Shown one piece after another: positions 12,720-24,020 of a stretch of DNA of 64,000 bases. The DNA comes from Triticum aestivum. Its lineage: Eukaryota; Streptophyta; Magnoliopsida; Poales; Poaceae. The first letter of the stretch is position 1; each line of letters starts with the position of its first letter. The notes under the pieces are model-generated. The model saw only the letters and a program-made list of their open reading frames with translations. It was not told the origin of the DNA and ran no database searches. Where the stretch lies: contig NC_057801.1 in NCBI RefSeq assembly GCF_018294505.1, positions 201,008,538 to 201,072,537 of the forward strand, written 5' to 3'. The translations under genes were made by a program, and so were the position numbers.

Positions 12720-13087
12720 AGGAAAGGGACAGCACAACGCAATTACCCAGGTGCCCCTGGCGGTTCACATCTGAGGGACACATGGCAAACATGCAACCCA
12801 TTGGAAGTTGTTCCATGTTCCCACGCACGCCTGGATTGTCAGGTGGTCGTTCCGGCTTCTTCGGTTTTCATGCAATAAGGATGCAACATTAAAAACAGAT
12901 TAAATGTTTATCAGATTGTCCTCTGCTAACAAGGACTCAGAGAAGACAATCGACAGGTTTCAATAGAATGCATATGATTTGGACAGATAGAGTTGAGGTA
13001 GAAGCATAGAAAATGTTTGGGTCCGATCACATTCACTTAGATCAAAAGATTCAAGAGCGAAGACATTGCTATAAGTGAATGCTGTAG

Positions 13088-13088
<1 letters not shown>

Positions 13089-13156
<68 letters not shown>
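13089..13156. repeat. (TG)34 microsatellite
   Basis: A perfect 68-bp TG dinucleotide run lies between the end of pol and the extra module of the Copia element. It is likely length-polymorphic. Confidence 0.98.
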
Positions 13157-13158
<2 letters not shown>

Positions 13159-13431
13159 CCAAATCAACATTGTGAAGATAAATCATGAAGACAAATCAAT
13201 GTTGAAGACAATCCAAATGCGAAGACTTTGCAATTGTAACGCCAAGAGAAACACTTCAATAAGGATTTGGTGGTGGCGTTACCCACCATATTGGAAGTAT
13301 TAGACCCAAACACGGTGCACAATTATCATGGCGCTCCGAAGTCAAATTCCACATTAATGTATTCACACTCAGAGGGTAAGTCTTCATTAATTGAAGATAT
13401 ACATTACTTCGTGTGTTGCACATCTAAGTCG

Positions 13432-15370
13432 TCAACATGCATAAGCGTTAGGATGTGTGTCCATTCGCAGGACATTCGAGGATTCTAAGATATTTAGCTC
13501 ACACCGCAACTTGCAAAACCTTTTCTCATCCAAGGGCTTAGTGAAGATATCTGCCAATTGCTCTTCAATGTTGACGTGAATGATATCAATGTCTTCCTTG
13601 TTGACATGATCTCTGAGAAAGTGATGGCGGATCTGAATGTGCTTTGTCTGAGTGATGAACTATATTCTTGGAAAGCTTGATGGTGCTTTCATTGCCACAG
13701 AAGAGTGGCACATTCTTCATGTTGATGCCATAGTCCTTGAGAGTTTGCTTCATCCATAGAAGCTGAGCACAGCACGATCTAGCAGCAATGTATTCAGATT
13801 CAGCTGTGGAGAGTGATACACAGTTCTGCTTCTTTGAAGACCAACAGACAAGTGATCGACCGAGAAAGTGACATGTTCCTGAGGTGGATTTGCGATCAAC
13901 CTTGTCACCAGCATAATCAACATCAGAATACCCAATCAGCAAATGTTGAGCCCTTTGGATACCATAATCCTATCATTGGGTTGTAAGCCAAATATCAAAG
14001 AATTCGCTTCATCGCTAGGTGATGCAACTCCTTTGGTGCCGCTTGGAATCGGGCACACATGCAAACGCTAAGCATTATATTTGGCCTAGATGCACATAAG
14101 TAAAGTAAGGAACCAATCATGGAGCGGTATACCTTTTGATCGAACTCTTTACCATTGTCGTCAGGACCCAGATGACTTTTGGTTGGCATTGGCGTCATGT
14201 ATACTTTGCAGTCTTGCATTCCAAACTTCTTCAAGCAATCTTTGAGGTATTTCTCTTGTGATATGAAGATGCCATTTCTCTGCTGATGGATTTGAAGACC
14301 AAGGAAGAACTTCAGCTCACCCATCATGGACATCTGATATTGCTCTTGCATCATGTGCCCAAACTCATCGCTGTATCTCTTGTCGGTGCAGCCGAAGATA
14401 ATTTCATCCACATAGATTTGGCACACAAACAGTTCACCGTCGTATGACTTCGTGAAGAGTGTTGGATCTAGTGAACCAGGTTTGAAGCCTTTTCTCTTCA
14501 AGAAGTCTTTGAGCGTGTCATACCACGCGCGAGGAGCTTGTTTGAGGCCATACAGTGCCTTGTTGAGTTTCTACACCATATCAGGATGTTTTGGATCTTC
14601 AAAGCCAAGTGGTTGGGCAACATACACTTCTTCTTCAATCTTGCCATTGAGAAAAGCACTCTTCACATCCATTTGGTACAGAAGGATGTTGTGATGGTTG
14701 GGGCAAGCAGTATGCGAATGGCTTCAAGTCTTGCCACGGGAGCAAATGTATCATCAAAGTCAATCCCTTCTATTTGAGTGTAATATCGAGCAACCAGATG
14801 AGCCTTATCTCTGACAACTTGACCATGTACATCTTGTTTGTTGCGATAGATCCATTTGGTGCCAATGAAATTATGCTTGCGAGGATCAGGACGCTTGACT
14901 AGTTCCCAGACATTATTTAGCTCGAACTGATGAAGCTCTTCTTGCATGGCTTGAATCCATTCAGGTTCCATAAAGGCTTCAGCAACTTTCTTGGATTCAG
15001 ATATACAGACAAATGCAAAGTGCCCATAGAAATTTGCCAGTTGTGTTGCTCTTGAGCAAGTGAGTGGACCAGGTGCATTGATGCTATCAATTATCTTCTC
15101 AATCTTTACTTCATTTGCAACACAGGGATGTACTGGACGAAGATTTTGCCCTTGCAGATCGTTGTCTTCAGCTTGAGCATTCACTTCAGGCTGAGCATTG
15201 TCTTTAGGTTGACTTGGTGCAATGATGAGTTCATCTTCAGCCTGGGCTTCGGATGGTATGATTTCTCCAGTACCCATGAGCTTGATAGATTCACTAGGAG
15301 GAACTTCATCTAGCACATTTGGCAGGTGCTCTCTTTGCGAGCCGTTAGTCTCATCGAACCGCACATCCAC
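13432..15370 (-). pseudogene. Copia reverse transcriptase and RNase H
   Basis: The RT part begins before 15370 with NNVWELVKRPDPRK, KWIYRNKQDVHG and [14 protein letters not shown], typical Copia RT. It continues in another frame at 13995-14501 with QIYVDEIIFGC, where the second catalytic aspartate of YVDD is replaced by glutamate. RNase H follows at 13586-13942 with GYSDVDYAGDKVDRKSTSG and LSTAESEYIA, then changes frame and ends at TGA 13432-13434 after ELNILESSNV. Frame changes occur near 14600-14660, 13990 and 13650. The product would copy element RNA into cDNA; this copy cannot make it. Confidence 0.9.
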
Positions 15371-15409
15371 AGTTTCAACTACTTTATAGTGAAAGAGGTT
15401 GAAGACTCT

Positions 15410-16048
15410 CTAGCAGTGCGAATCCTTTCTGTATCCAAGCATAAAACCTTCATGTGCTTTCAGTGCAAATTTTGAAGTGTGATGTGGATCCTTGATCCAG
15501 CACCTAGCACCAAATACTCTAAAGTAACTGACGTTTGGCTTCTTACCAGTTAGCAGCTCATATGATGTCTTCTTTAGAAGCTTGTGAAGATAAACTCGGT
15601 TGATTATGTGACATGCAGTGTCAATGGCTTCAGGCCAGAACTTCCTTGGAGTCTTGTGCTCATCTAGGATCGTCCGAGCCATCTCGATGAGGGTTCTGTT
15701 CTTGCGCTCCATGATGCCATTCTGCTGAGATGTGTAGGGAGCAGAAAACTCATGAGTGATGCCCAGTGTATCAAGGTAAGTGTCGAGGCTGGTGTTCTTG
15801 AATTCTGTGTTGTTGTCACTTCTGATGTGCCTGATCTTGACACCATAGTTTGTCATGGCACGATTGGAAAAGCGTCTGAAGACATCCTGCAGTTCAGTCT
15901 TATAGAGAATTATTGGCACCCAGGTATATCTTGAGTAATCATCAACTATAACAAAACCATAGAGACAAGCAGTGGTAGTAAGAGTAGAGTAATGAGTAGG
16001 GCCAAATAAGTCCATGTGAAGCAGCTCGAAGGGTTGAGATGTCGTCAT
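15410..16048 (-). pseudogene. Copia integrase core
   Basis: The 212-codon frame contains the catalytic-core landmarks LLHMDLFGPTHY (first aspartate), IRSDNNTEFKN (second aspartate; normal DNGTEF reads DNNTEF), FSAPYTSQQNGIMERKNRTL (catalytic glutamate) and the downstream VFGARCWIKDP block. It would insert the cDNA into the genome. A stop near 15411 separates it from RT. The zinc-binding N-terminus lies just upstream (16050-16200) in degraded form. Confidence 0.9.
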
Positions 16049-16212
16049 GATTGTCTTTGAGGGATGCTTGGCCCTAGTCTCTTCCTGGCTTCACAGGCAC
16101 CACACAGATGGTCTTTCTTGAACTTGACGCCTTCGATGCCAACGACATGCTTCTTCTTTGCGAGAGTGTACAAGTTCCTCATGCCCGCATGTCCTAGCCT
16201 CCGATGCCAGAG

Positions 16213-16873
16213 CTAGCACTCTGAAGCTTTTGCTAGAAGACATACGACAAGTTGTGGTCCTGCTGAGAAATCTACCATATACAGATCATCTTTTCGATAC
16301 CCTTCAAAGACTAGAGATTTGTCAAATTCCATAAGGACAAGGCAATGATATTTCCCAAATATCACAATCATGTTCAAATCACATAGCATTGATACAGACA
16401 TTAAGTTGAAACCAAGGGATTCAACAAGCATCACTTTATCCATGTGCTGATCCTTTGAGATTGCAACTCTACCAAGACCCAATACCTTACTTTTACCAGT
16501 GTCAGCAAATGTGATATGACTCTTATCAGACGGCCGAAGAGTTGAATCCATCAGAAGACTTCGATCACCAGTCATGTGGTTGGTGCAGCCACTATCCATA
16601 ATCCATTCTGAAGCTTGAGGTGTCATAGCCTACAGTACAGTTTGGGGGATAGGCTTCACCAAGAGAGTTGTGAAGCATAAACATTTGACGAACGAGTGGA
16701 ACATAGAAGTTCAGATCTTGGTTAGGATAGATAGGATGAGTGTCAAGGAATCCCGGGACGAAATACATAGTGAGTCCATTTGGGCATTTTATCTTGCGCC
16801 CCACAAGATGTTTAAGGTCCCCAGCATAAGCATCAGACGCCTTTGATTTCCGGCTGGAGACCTTTCCCTGCAA
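16213..16873 (-). pseudogene. Copia protease region and pre-integrase segment
   Basis: A frame at 16213-16626 contains ASEWIMDSGCTNHMTG: DSG is the aspartic protease active site of Copia elements, and the sequence continues into the gag pre-integrase region. The preceding frame (16592-16873) carries the linker with VRQMFMLHNSLGEAYPP. The two overlap in different frames, so at least one frameshift separates them. Confidence 0.8.
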
Positions 16874-17116
16874 AAGAGAGTTAAGTTTTCTTAACCACCC
16901 ACATTTTCAGGGGTGGCTTAGAAGCAATGAGTCTAAGTGCAGCATCTGAGAACTTCGGCTTTGAAGCCCTAGCAAATAGCCTTGCAGGAGGAGAATAATA
17001 CTCATAGAATAAGCAGAAAAGTTCTTAGACTTATGAACATAGCGGTTTGATGAAACATGCTCATATTCAAAGGTTCTGAGTATGATTTCCCTGCAAAACA
17101 TTGGCGTTAGGGTGAC

Positions 17117-19405
17117 TCAGGTGAGTCTCTGTCTGTATGAAGCCTTTGGACCATATGAAGCCTTTGGTCTGGGGTTTGTCTTCTTCCCAGGTGGTGTCGT
17201 AACGACATTCACGGGAAGACTTTCGAGACACCTTTTGGGTACCCAGATCTTCTTAAGAGGTGGTCCATTCCTGCAGTTAGTACCAATATACCTGGCAAAC
17301 ACTTCACCATTCTGATTCCTGAACAGTTTATAGTTTGCATCAAAGGATTCATCAATGATAATTGGGTTAGCACTAGTGAAGCCAGATAAGGTAGATGGAT
17401 CTACTGAAGGTCCCTTAGCAGCAACCCATGTGGTTTTGGGGTGCTGCTCAGGCATCCAGTAAGAACCATCAACATTCATTTTCCTCTCGAACCCAACACC
17501 TTCTTTCCTAGGGTTTCGGTTCAGAATCTGCTTTTTAAGGACATCACATAGTGTTTGATGCCCTTTGAGACTTTTGTACATTCCGGTCTCAAGTAATGAC
17601 TTCAACCTGGCATTCTCATCAGCAATAGTAGTGGTATCCTCAGATGAGGGGTTAGTTACCACATCAGCAGTTGAAGATATTACAACAGTAGTAGCAGTTG
17701 AACATTCAGCAACAGAGACAGCATTATCATGCTCAATACATTTTAGACATGGTGGTTAATCCTTCCTGAGCGGAACTGATCTGCTGAGCGCGGAGTGACT
17801 CGTTTTCCTTTTGAAGATATTCATGAGCCGATCTCAATTTCTCAAGTTCCTGCTTCCTTTGAAGATAATCATAGGAAAGCTTTTCATGAGAGGTTGAGAG
17901 CGATTCATGACGACTTTCAAGTTGCTCATACTTAACATGAAGATTTTTAATGTCTTCAAGTAAGGACTGAGATCGGGTCATTTTTGCGTCCAACAGGTCA
18001 TCGCTTTTGTCTAACAGTTTTTGAATATGTTCCATGGCATTCTATTGTTCAGCTGCAATTTTAGCAAGTGTTTTGTAGCTAGGTTTAGATTCACATTCAG
18101 AGTCATCTTCACTTGATGTTTTAAAGTAGGCATCGTGTGAGTTTATCTTGGCACCACGTGCCATGAAGCAGAAGGTGGGAGCAGAGTCGTCCTCATCCTT
18201 AGCATCAGCATTGGTGACGAGGCCATTGTCTTCAGTGTTGAAGATGGACTTGGCGACGTATGCAGAAGCTAGAGCCAGGCTTGCTACTCCAGAGTCAGAT
18301 TCCTCTTCGGACTCCACCTCTTCCTCCTCAGATGCAGACTCCTCCTCTGAATCCATCTCCTTGCCAACAAAAGCATGAGCCTTGCCAGATGAGCTCTTCT
18401 TATGTGAAGAAGACTTGTAAGAAGACTCTGAGGATTTCTTCTTCTTCTTGTCGTGAGAATCGTATTCCTTGCTCTTCTTCTTCTTCTTCTTTGTCTCGTT
18501 GTCCCATTGTGTACACTCAGAGATGTAGTGACCAGGTCTCTTGCACTTGTGACAGGTTCTCTTCTTGTGATCACGAGAGGAAGCTTCATCATTCCTTGAG
18601 CTGGATCTTGAAGACTTTCTGAATTCTTTCTTCTTGGTGAACTTCTGGAACTTCTTCACAAGCATAGCAAGCTCCTTTCCAGTGTCTTCAGGATCACCAG
18701 AACTGCAGTCAGATTCTTCTTCAGACGAGGAGACGGCCCTTGCCTTCAAAGCGCGAGTATGGCCATAGTTGGAACCATAGATGACTCTTTTCTCAGACAG
18801 CTGGAACTCATGTGTGTTGAGCCTCTCAAGTATGTCAGACGGATCGAGAGTCTTGAAGTCAGGGCGCTCTTGAATCATCAGGGCCAGGGTGTCAAATGAG
18901 TTGTCGAGAGATCTCAGAAGTGTCTTGACGATTTTTCGTGCTTGGTGATCTTAGTGGCGCCGAGTGCATGAAGCTCATTGGTGATGTCAGTGAGGCGATC
19001 AAATGTGAGCTAGAAATTCTCATTGTCATTTCTCTTGAAGCGGTTGAAGATATTGCAAAGAAGACTGATCCTTGAATCTCTCTATGTTAAGACGCCTTCA
19101 TTGACCTTGGAGAGCCAGTCCCAGACCAGCTTTGCAGTTTCCAGAGCACTCACACGACCATACCGCCCCTTGGTCAGATGACCACGGATAATGTTCTTGG
19201 CAGTTGAGTCCAGTTGCACGAACTTCTTGACATCAGCAGGAGTGACACCTTCACCAGTCTTGGGAACGTCGTTCTTGACGACATACCAGAGATCGACATC
19301 AATGGCTTCAAGATGCATGCGCATCTTATTCTTGTAGTAGGGGTAATCAGTGCCATCGAAGACAGGGCATGCAGCGGAGACTTTGATTATCCCTGCAGTT
19401 GACAT
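17117..19405 (-). pseudogene. Copia gag (UBN2-type, with zinc knuckle and long C-terminal region)
   Basis: The ATG at 19403-19405 starts MSTAGIIKVSAACPVFDGTD, about 65 bases from the 5' LTR. The frame breaks near 19082 and resumes at 18042-18878 with the CCHC knuckle CHKCKRPGHYISEC (about 18490-18560) amid lysine- and serine-rich sequence. It then runs through a coiled-coil segment (17733-18035) and a C-terminal part (17117-17662) with IWVPKRCLESLPVNV. It would form the particle shell and bind element RNA. Breaks at about 19080-18880, 18040, 17700 and 17110 make it a pseudogene. Confidence 0.85.
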
Positions 19406-19456
19406 AGCTAAACTCCAGGTGGTTAAACCGAATCACACAGAACAAGGGAGCACCTC

Positions 19457-19468
19457 GCTCTGATACCA
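19457..19468 (-). other. Primer binding site of the 14.8-kb Copia element
   Basis: TGGTATCAGAGC on the minus strand, two bases after the 5' LTR end at 19471, is the exact initiator methionine tRNA complement. Confidence 0.95.
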
Positions 19469-19470
19469 GT

Positions 19471-20797
19471 TGAAAGTGCTAGTATTCGACTAGAGGGGGG
19501 TGAATAGGCGATTTTTATGGAAGTCTTCAAAACATGGGTGTTTTGAAGACAAACGATAGAAATGACCCTATTGATATGCAGCGGAAGGTAGACTAGACTA
19601 GACAAGCCATAGTCAAGTAAGCAATGAAGTGAAAGCACAAAGACTATAAGCAGCTAAGTAGATTGGATCAGGATGGAAGATAGTATGAAGCCAAATAGAT
19701 AACAGTCTTCACACAGTGAAGACAAACAGATCAGGCAAGTAGGCAAAGACTTCACGAAGACAAACTGTAAGTAAGGTGAGAGAGGTAGGATAGAACCAGT
19801 TGCTCGGAGAGGACAAGGATTTGTTGGACCAGTTCCAGTTGTTGTGACAACTGTACGTCTGGTTAGGGAGGCTGAGATTCAACTCAGAAGACCGCGTCTT
19901 CACCTTATTCCCCTTGAGCTAAGAACACTTAGTTCTCGCCCAATCACTCTGGTAAGTCTTCAAGGGAGACTTCCAAACCTTAACAGACTTTGTTCACCGG
20001 CAATCCACAATGACTCTTGGATGCTCAGAACGTGACGCCTAACCGGCTGGAGGATTCACAGTCCTCAAGTGTAATAAGTCTTCAGATCACGCGGACAGAA
20101 AGACTTCAGTGATGCCTAACACTCTTTGACTCTGGGTGTTTTGGGCTTTGTCCTCGCAAGGATTCTCTCTCAAAAGGCTTTGGAGGTGGGTTGCTCCAAA
20201 AGCCGTGCACAAACTCTGAGTAGCCACAAATTTATGGTGCAGGGGGTGGGCTCTTTATAGCCAGGAGGCAACCCGACCTGATTTGTCCAAAATGACCCTG
20301 GGTCACTAAGGAACTGATACGTGTCCAACGGTCAGATTTCAAACACATGCGGTAGCTTAGCTTGGGCTACAAGCCAAGCTGACTCATCCAGCTCTGGATA
20401 AGATTTGCTCTCATTGTCTTCGCTCGAAGACATAGGTTTTGGTTGAGCATCACATCAGTCACTCTGACTTTGTTTACTTGGACCCCACTTAATAGTATGG
20501 TGGTTCCTGTGACTCAACAAAGAAGAAAAGGAAACTACGAAACAACTATGTCTTCGCACTCCATAGTCTTCACGCAATGTCTTCTCCTATCATAGTCTTC
20601 AATGTGAATGTCCTAACAGACCACCATTGTCTTCAATGTCTTCACACATTTTTAGGGGTCATCTATAGTAGGTAAACCGAATCAATATGGACTACTACCT
20701 GTGTTATCCTGCAATTCTCACAAACACATTAGTCCCTCAACCAAGTTTGTTGTCAATACTCCAAAACCAACTAGGGGTGGCACTAGATGCACTTGCA
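19471..20797 (-). repeat. 5' LTR of the 14.8-kb Copia element
   Basis: Begins TGAAAGTGCTAG and ends GATGCACTTGCA on the plus strand, 1,327 bp, matching 5996-7324. It is followed by the second GGGAC target copy at 20798-20802. Confidence 0.95.
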
Positions 20798-21129
20798 GGG
20801 ACTATAAGTTTTGTCTATGTATTCACACATGTACTAAGTTTCTGGTTAATACGATTCTAGCATGAATAATAAACATTTATCATGAATTAAGGAAATAAAT
20901 AATAACTTTTTTATTGCCTCTAGGGCATATTTCCTTCACGATAATCATGTGTAATGGACAACTATTCAGTTCAATGGGACATGATAAATAAAGGGAACAT
21001 GCAAGAAATGAGCTCTAAAATGCGTAAAATATAGAGCTATCAGCGACATATTCATTCTTATCCTCCACGATCATGTTGTGCATGATCACACAACATGTTA
21101 TCACCTCCATGAGGTCTCACGTTCCCATT

Positions 21130-22401
21130 GTTTAGCAAGTACAGGAATAACTGCGAAACGGGCTTGGAGCACTCCAAATGCCCTCTACACATCTTTCTAG
21201 TTCATTGTTGTCTTTGTGCAAAGTGAACTCTTTTTTGACCAGCTGATTCAAAGATGGTATTGATGAAGGTAGCTCACTGAAGATAGATACCATCAACCAG
21301 ATAGTAGCACATGGTGTATTGATGCCCATTGAGAGTATAATTGCAAGGAGGAGCTTGCCCTTCAGTTAACCTAGCAAATAATGGAGGTCGGTGCTACACA
21401 CTATTGCCATTGGGAGACCCGGGCACGCCAAAGAAAGCGCGCCAAATCCAGATGTCCTATTATGCAAATGCTTCAATAATGATGGTGTGCTTCTTAACAT
21501 GGTCCCAATATTGTGCTTGTAGAGCTTTTGGGTGGTTCTTCCTACTCCGGGGCATGCAATCAATAGATCCGAGCAAAAGTGGCTACCCTCATGCTTCGGA
21601 CAATGCCAAGAGCCTTTCGTTGTGTGCGTTAGTTTGTTCTCTCAAGTACTGAGGTCCAAACACCCCGACCACTGCAATACCAAACCTGACCTTGACATAT
21701 CCACATGTGCTCTCATACATTCGAAGGTACTCATCCCATGAATCTGCGGTCGTGCCATATTCAAGCATTTGCAATGTTGTCGTGCACTTCTTCTAACTAG
21801 ATATTCCAATCCTTCCTACGATAACCTTCTTCAAGATGAGTAGCCATCGTGGGACCATACGCCATTGTAAAGGTAGTCGAAGACATTTGTCTCGTCCAAA
21901 AGCGCCGTCGAAAATTGTTCGCGAATCGAGCATCAGGGGCAAAGTAGTTGTCCATCAATGTCAAATGCTCCCATACCCCGTCCCAACCCAGCACTTGATG
22001 ACTCTTGATCGATCCCTAGAAATTGACAACATACTCTTCCGCACACTCCGCGTCTGCAAGGACCACTTGCATCGTTGTTGTTCCCACAAAATCCACCCCG
22101 CCGGACGACTCAATGTAGTGTTCGTACATGTTAGAGTACGTAATGGGCCTAATGGGCCCATTATTCTTAGGGTTAATTAGAGATAAGGGTCGCTTGCTTA
22201 GGGGTCAAGTAAGCCTTGCTTGGGAGTCAAGTAAACCTCTCTATATAAAGAGAGGAGATGTATCAATCTAATCAAGCAAGAATTAAGAAGGAAATCCCTT
22301 CCCTCTTGCCCGGTCGTGGGCAAAATGGCCCCCGGTCGGCCCTCTTGCGCCCTCCTTCTAGCAGCGCCATAACAGTACATGTACTCCATGTCTAAATCCA
22401 T
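21130..22401 (-). pseudogene. PIF/Harbinger DDE transposase pseudogene
   Basis: The minus strand encodes a Harbinger (HARBI1-like) nuclease that would cut and paste a DNA transposon. The start is ATG 22399-22401 (MDLDMEY); after the 246-bp solo LTR (22129-22374) the frame resumes with EHYIESSGG. Further landmarks are MDNYFAPDARFANNFRRRF (about 21960), ADSWDEYLRMYESTCG (about 21740), LLGSIDCMPRSRKNHPKALQ (about 21580, first catalytic aspartate), YWDHVKKHTIIIEAFA and IWIWRAFFGVPGSPNG. A double stop follows AFA near 21470, and other stops and frame changes follow. The C-terminus near 21140 corresponds to the region that normally reads ERAFGVLQARF. Two ORF pieces (21589-21774, 21797-21994) are remnants of it. 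Confidence 0.85.
22129..22374 (+). repeat. 246-bp solo LTR (or TRIM-type LTR) inside the Harbinger transposase
   Basis: The element runs TGTTAGAGTACG to GCGCCATAACA, has TG...CA ends, and is flanked by perfect GTACA copies at 22124-22128 and 22375-22379. TATATAAAG at 22242-22250 is a TATA box. It splits the N-terminal codons of the transposase. It carries no internal domain. Confidence 0.85.
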
Positions 22402-22865
22402 TGTTTCAAAGAATGGAAAAAATTAGCATGTGCATTTCACCAAACACTTGTCGGGGATGGAGAACCCCGTCGGGGCAGATGGTACATGCGCGGTGGACGA
22501 ACGAGAGGTGAGGACCGCCGGCGTAGGCAAAGCGGTGTGCCGACCGGGTGGAGCGGCGGAGGTCACGGAGATGCCAGAAGGACTTGGCGGGCGAATGGGA
22601 TGGTAGAGCGGTCGTGTTGACAAGGGATGAAGAGAAAGAGGGAAGGGATGGAGAAGCATGGTCCGGGTGTGGTTTTGGGTGGCCCGGGGGTGTCGAAGTC
22701 CTACATGATGGTGGTCCGGACTCCCGCAACCCCCTCAACCTTAGTTTGCAGGAAAACGGACTGCTCTGCAGACCGATACGGGACGACATTTAATGACAAA
22801 CTGCGTCCAGACAGCGTGGTCAGATGTTTGTGGGCGATTTGAGAGTCCGCTTTGGAGACCCTTAG
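22402..22865 (-). mobile_element. 5' untranslated part and probable terminus of the Harbinger element
   Basis: GC-rich non-coding DNA upstream of the transposase start. The minus strand from about 22862 reads GGGTCTCCAAAGCGGACTC next to TAA, compatible with a Harbinger terminal repeat and a three-base TWA target. The opposite terminus was not found, because the BARE solo LTR interrupts the 3' side. Confidence 0.4.
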
Positions 22866-23112
22866 GTTTCTTTGTATTTTAAGTTAAACTTTGACCGCAA
22901 ACTTGATTTATAAAATATGAGTGATATGCCATAAATTTATATGGTTTGATTATATTTTCAGTGATACCATCATTATTGCATATAACTCATGTTTTATTAT
23001 GTTAATATATGGTCATACTTTGGTTCAAAATATGAGGAGCCTAATAAACCCCATCAGAGTCGTCGGAACATCTTTTTCTCTCAAAGAGACTGAAATGTCC
23101 ATTTAGAATGGT
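22866..23112. other. AT-rich stretch, no gene seen
   Basis: About 250 bp of AT-rich DNA with no convincing ORF, inverted repeat or known terminus. Confidence 0.5.
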
Positions 23113-23620
23113 TCGTTTTTATTTCTTTTCATTTTTTTACAGAAAAAACTTTCGATTTATTCATCAATTGTTAAGCTAATACAAAGAACACCAGAAGTAA
23201 AAAGTATATCCAAGTCCGTACACTAGCTATCGGCGACTACAAGCACTGGAGTGAGCGAGGTGCGTGCCGTCGTCGCCCCTATCAACGACTACAAGCACTG
23301 ATGTGACCCGGGCAAATATTGTTGTAGCAGACAGTCGGAAGTCGTCGTGCTAAAGCCCCATAGGACCATCGCACCAGAACAGCAACTGTCGCCAATGAAA
23401 AGAATCGTAGTCGGAAGGACAACACCAACCGATCCCACGAGATCCACTGGAGAAAAATCTCTACATTCCCTCTAATGATGCTGGAAACACCACTGGGAAT
23501 GAAAGCTAGGAGGAACATATTCCCTCCACGGAGAGCTGCCAATGTGCATCTCTGAGCAGGACACAAACTCTATCAAAACTCAAAAATAAAAAAAATAACG
23601 TAGCCCTTCCGCCCATGGTC
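23113..23620. repeat. Dispersed Triticeae repeat fragment
   Basis: The stretch from the T-run near 23135 to the A-run near 23595 (with CGACTACAAGCACTG twice at about 23233 and 23283, and GCAGACAGTCGGAAGTCGTCG) resembles a repeat I have often seen in Triticeae genic DNA. The 94-codon minus frame (23282-23566) has no recognised domain. Class is unresolved. Confidence 0.4.
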
Positions 23621-23701
23621 CCAGGACACAGAGGAGACGATCGTTTGAAGCGTTGAACCACGAGCATGCGCTCACACGGTCACACCCTCGCTTCTCACTA
23701 A

Positions 23702-24020
23702 GGGCATGTACAATGCATAGCCTCGGTGATGCCTCACATGCCATGTAGGATCGGATATGACGTAAAGTATGTTTGGATAGGGAAGCAGGATCCTCTTCAG
23801 GAGGCGGGTGCTTGAAGAGAAAAAGCGTGGTCCGGTGACAAAAGCTGAAAAGGTTAGAGTGAAAAGTAGAGATGCATGTGTATTAGAGTCTTTATTTTTT
23901 ATTTCTTAATGAGACCCACTAATGATAGCTTGCATTGGAGATGAAAAATGAATGTAGGTGCTTCAAATTACTTTTTGTCATAAGGCATATTGTATCCATA
24001 TGTCACCATTGTACATGCCC
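23702..24020. mobile_element. Tourist/Harbinger MITE
   Basis: A 319-bp non-coding element with perfect 14-bp terminal inverted repeats GGGCATGTACAATG and CATTGTACATGCCC, flanked by TAA at 23699-23701 and 24021-24023, the three-base target of PIF/Harbinger elements. Confidence 0.9.

Larger units (their letters stand above)
5996..20797 (-). mobile_element. 14.8-kb Copia retrotransposon with an extra gene-like module after pol (SIRE/Maximus-like)
   Basis: A complete but defective minus-strand LTR element: LTRs at 19471-20797 (5') and 5996-7324 (3'), primer binding site, gag with one zinc knuckle, protease, integrase, RT and RNase H in Copia order, polypurine tract, and a perfect GGGAC duplication (5991-5995 and 20798-20802) within the host LTR. 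After pol, about 6 kb of additional internal DNA holds a (TG)34 tract, a TATA-containing promoter-like segment and a long extra ORF. Length, long gag C-terminal region and extra ORF suggest the SIRE/Maximus lineage, but the family name is inferred from memory. Several frameshifts and stops in gag, pol and the extra ORF make it non-autonomous today. Confidence 0.9.
4401..20938 (-). repeat. BARE/Angela-type solo LTR, split by the 14.8-kb Copia insertion
   Basis: The LTR starts TGTTGGGGAATG at 4401 and ends CATATTTCCTTCA at 20938. Removing the insertion (5996-20797 plus one copy of GGGAC) leaves about 1,731 bp, which aligns end to end with the LTR at 1565-3322. No primer site or gag/pol of this family lies next to either edge, so it is a solo LTR. 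Edge pentamers TGATA (4396-4400) and CGATA (20939-20943) differ by one C-to-T change at a CpG and are a plausible target duplication. The LTR is oriented as in the minus-strand copy. Confidence 0.8.

Noticed and set aside
13088..13303. ORF starting in the TG repeat (Cys-Val repeats)
   Set aside because: Translation of a dinucleotide microsatellite.
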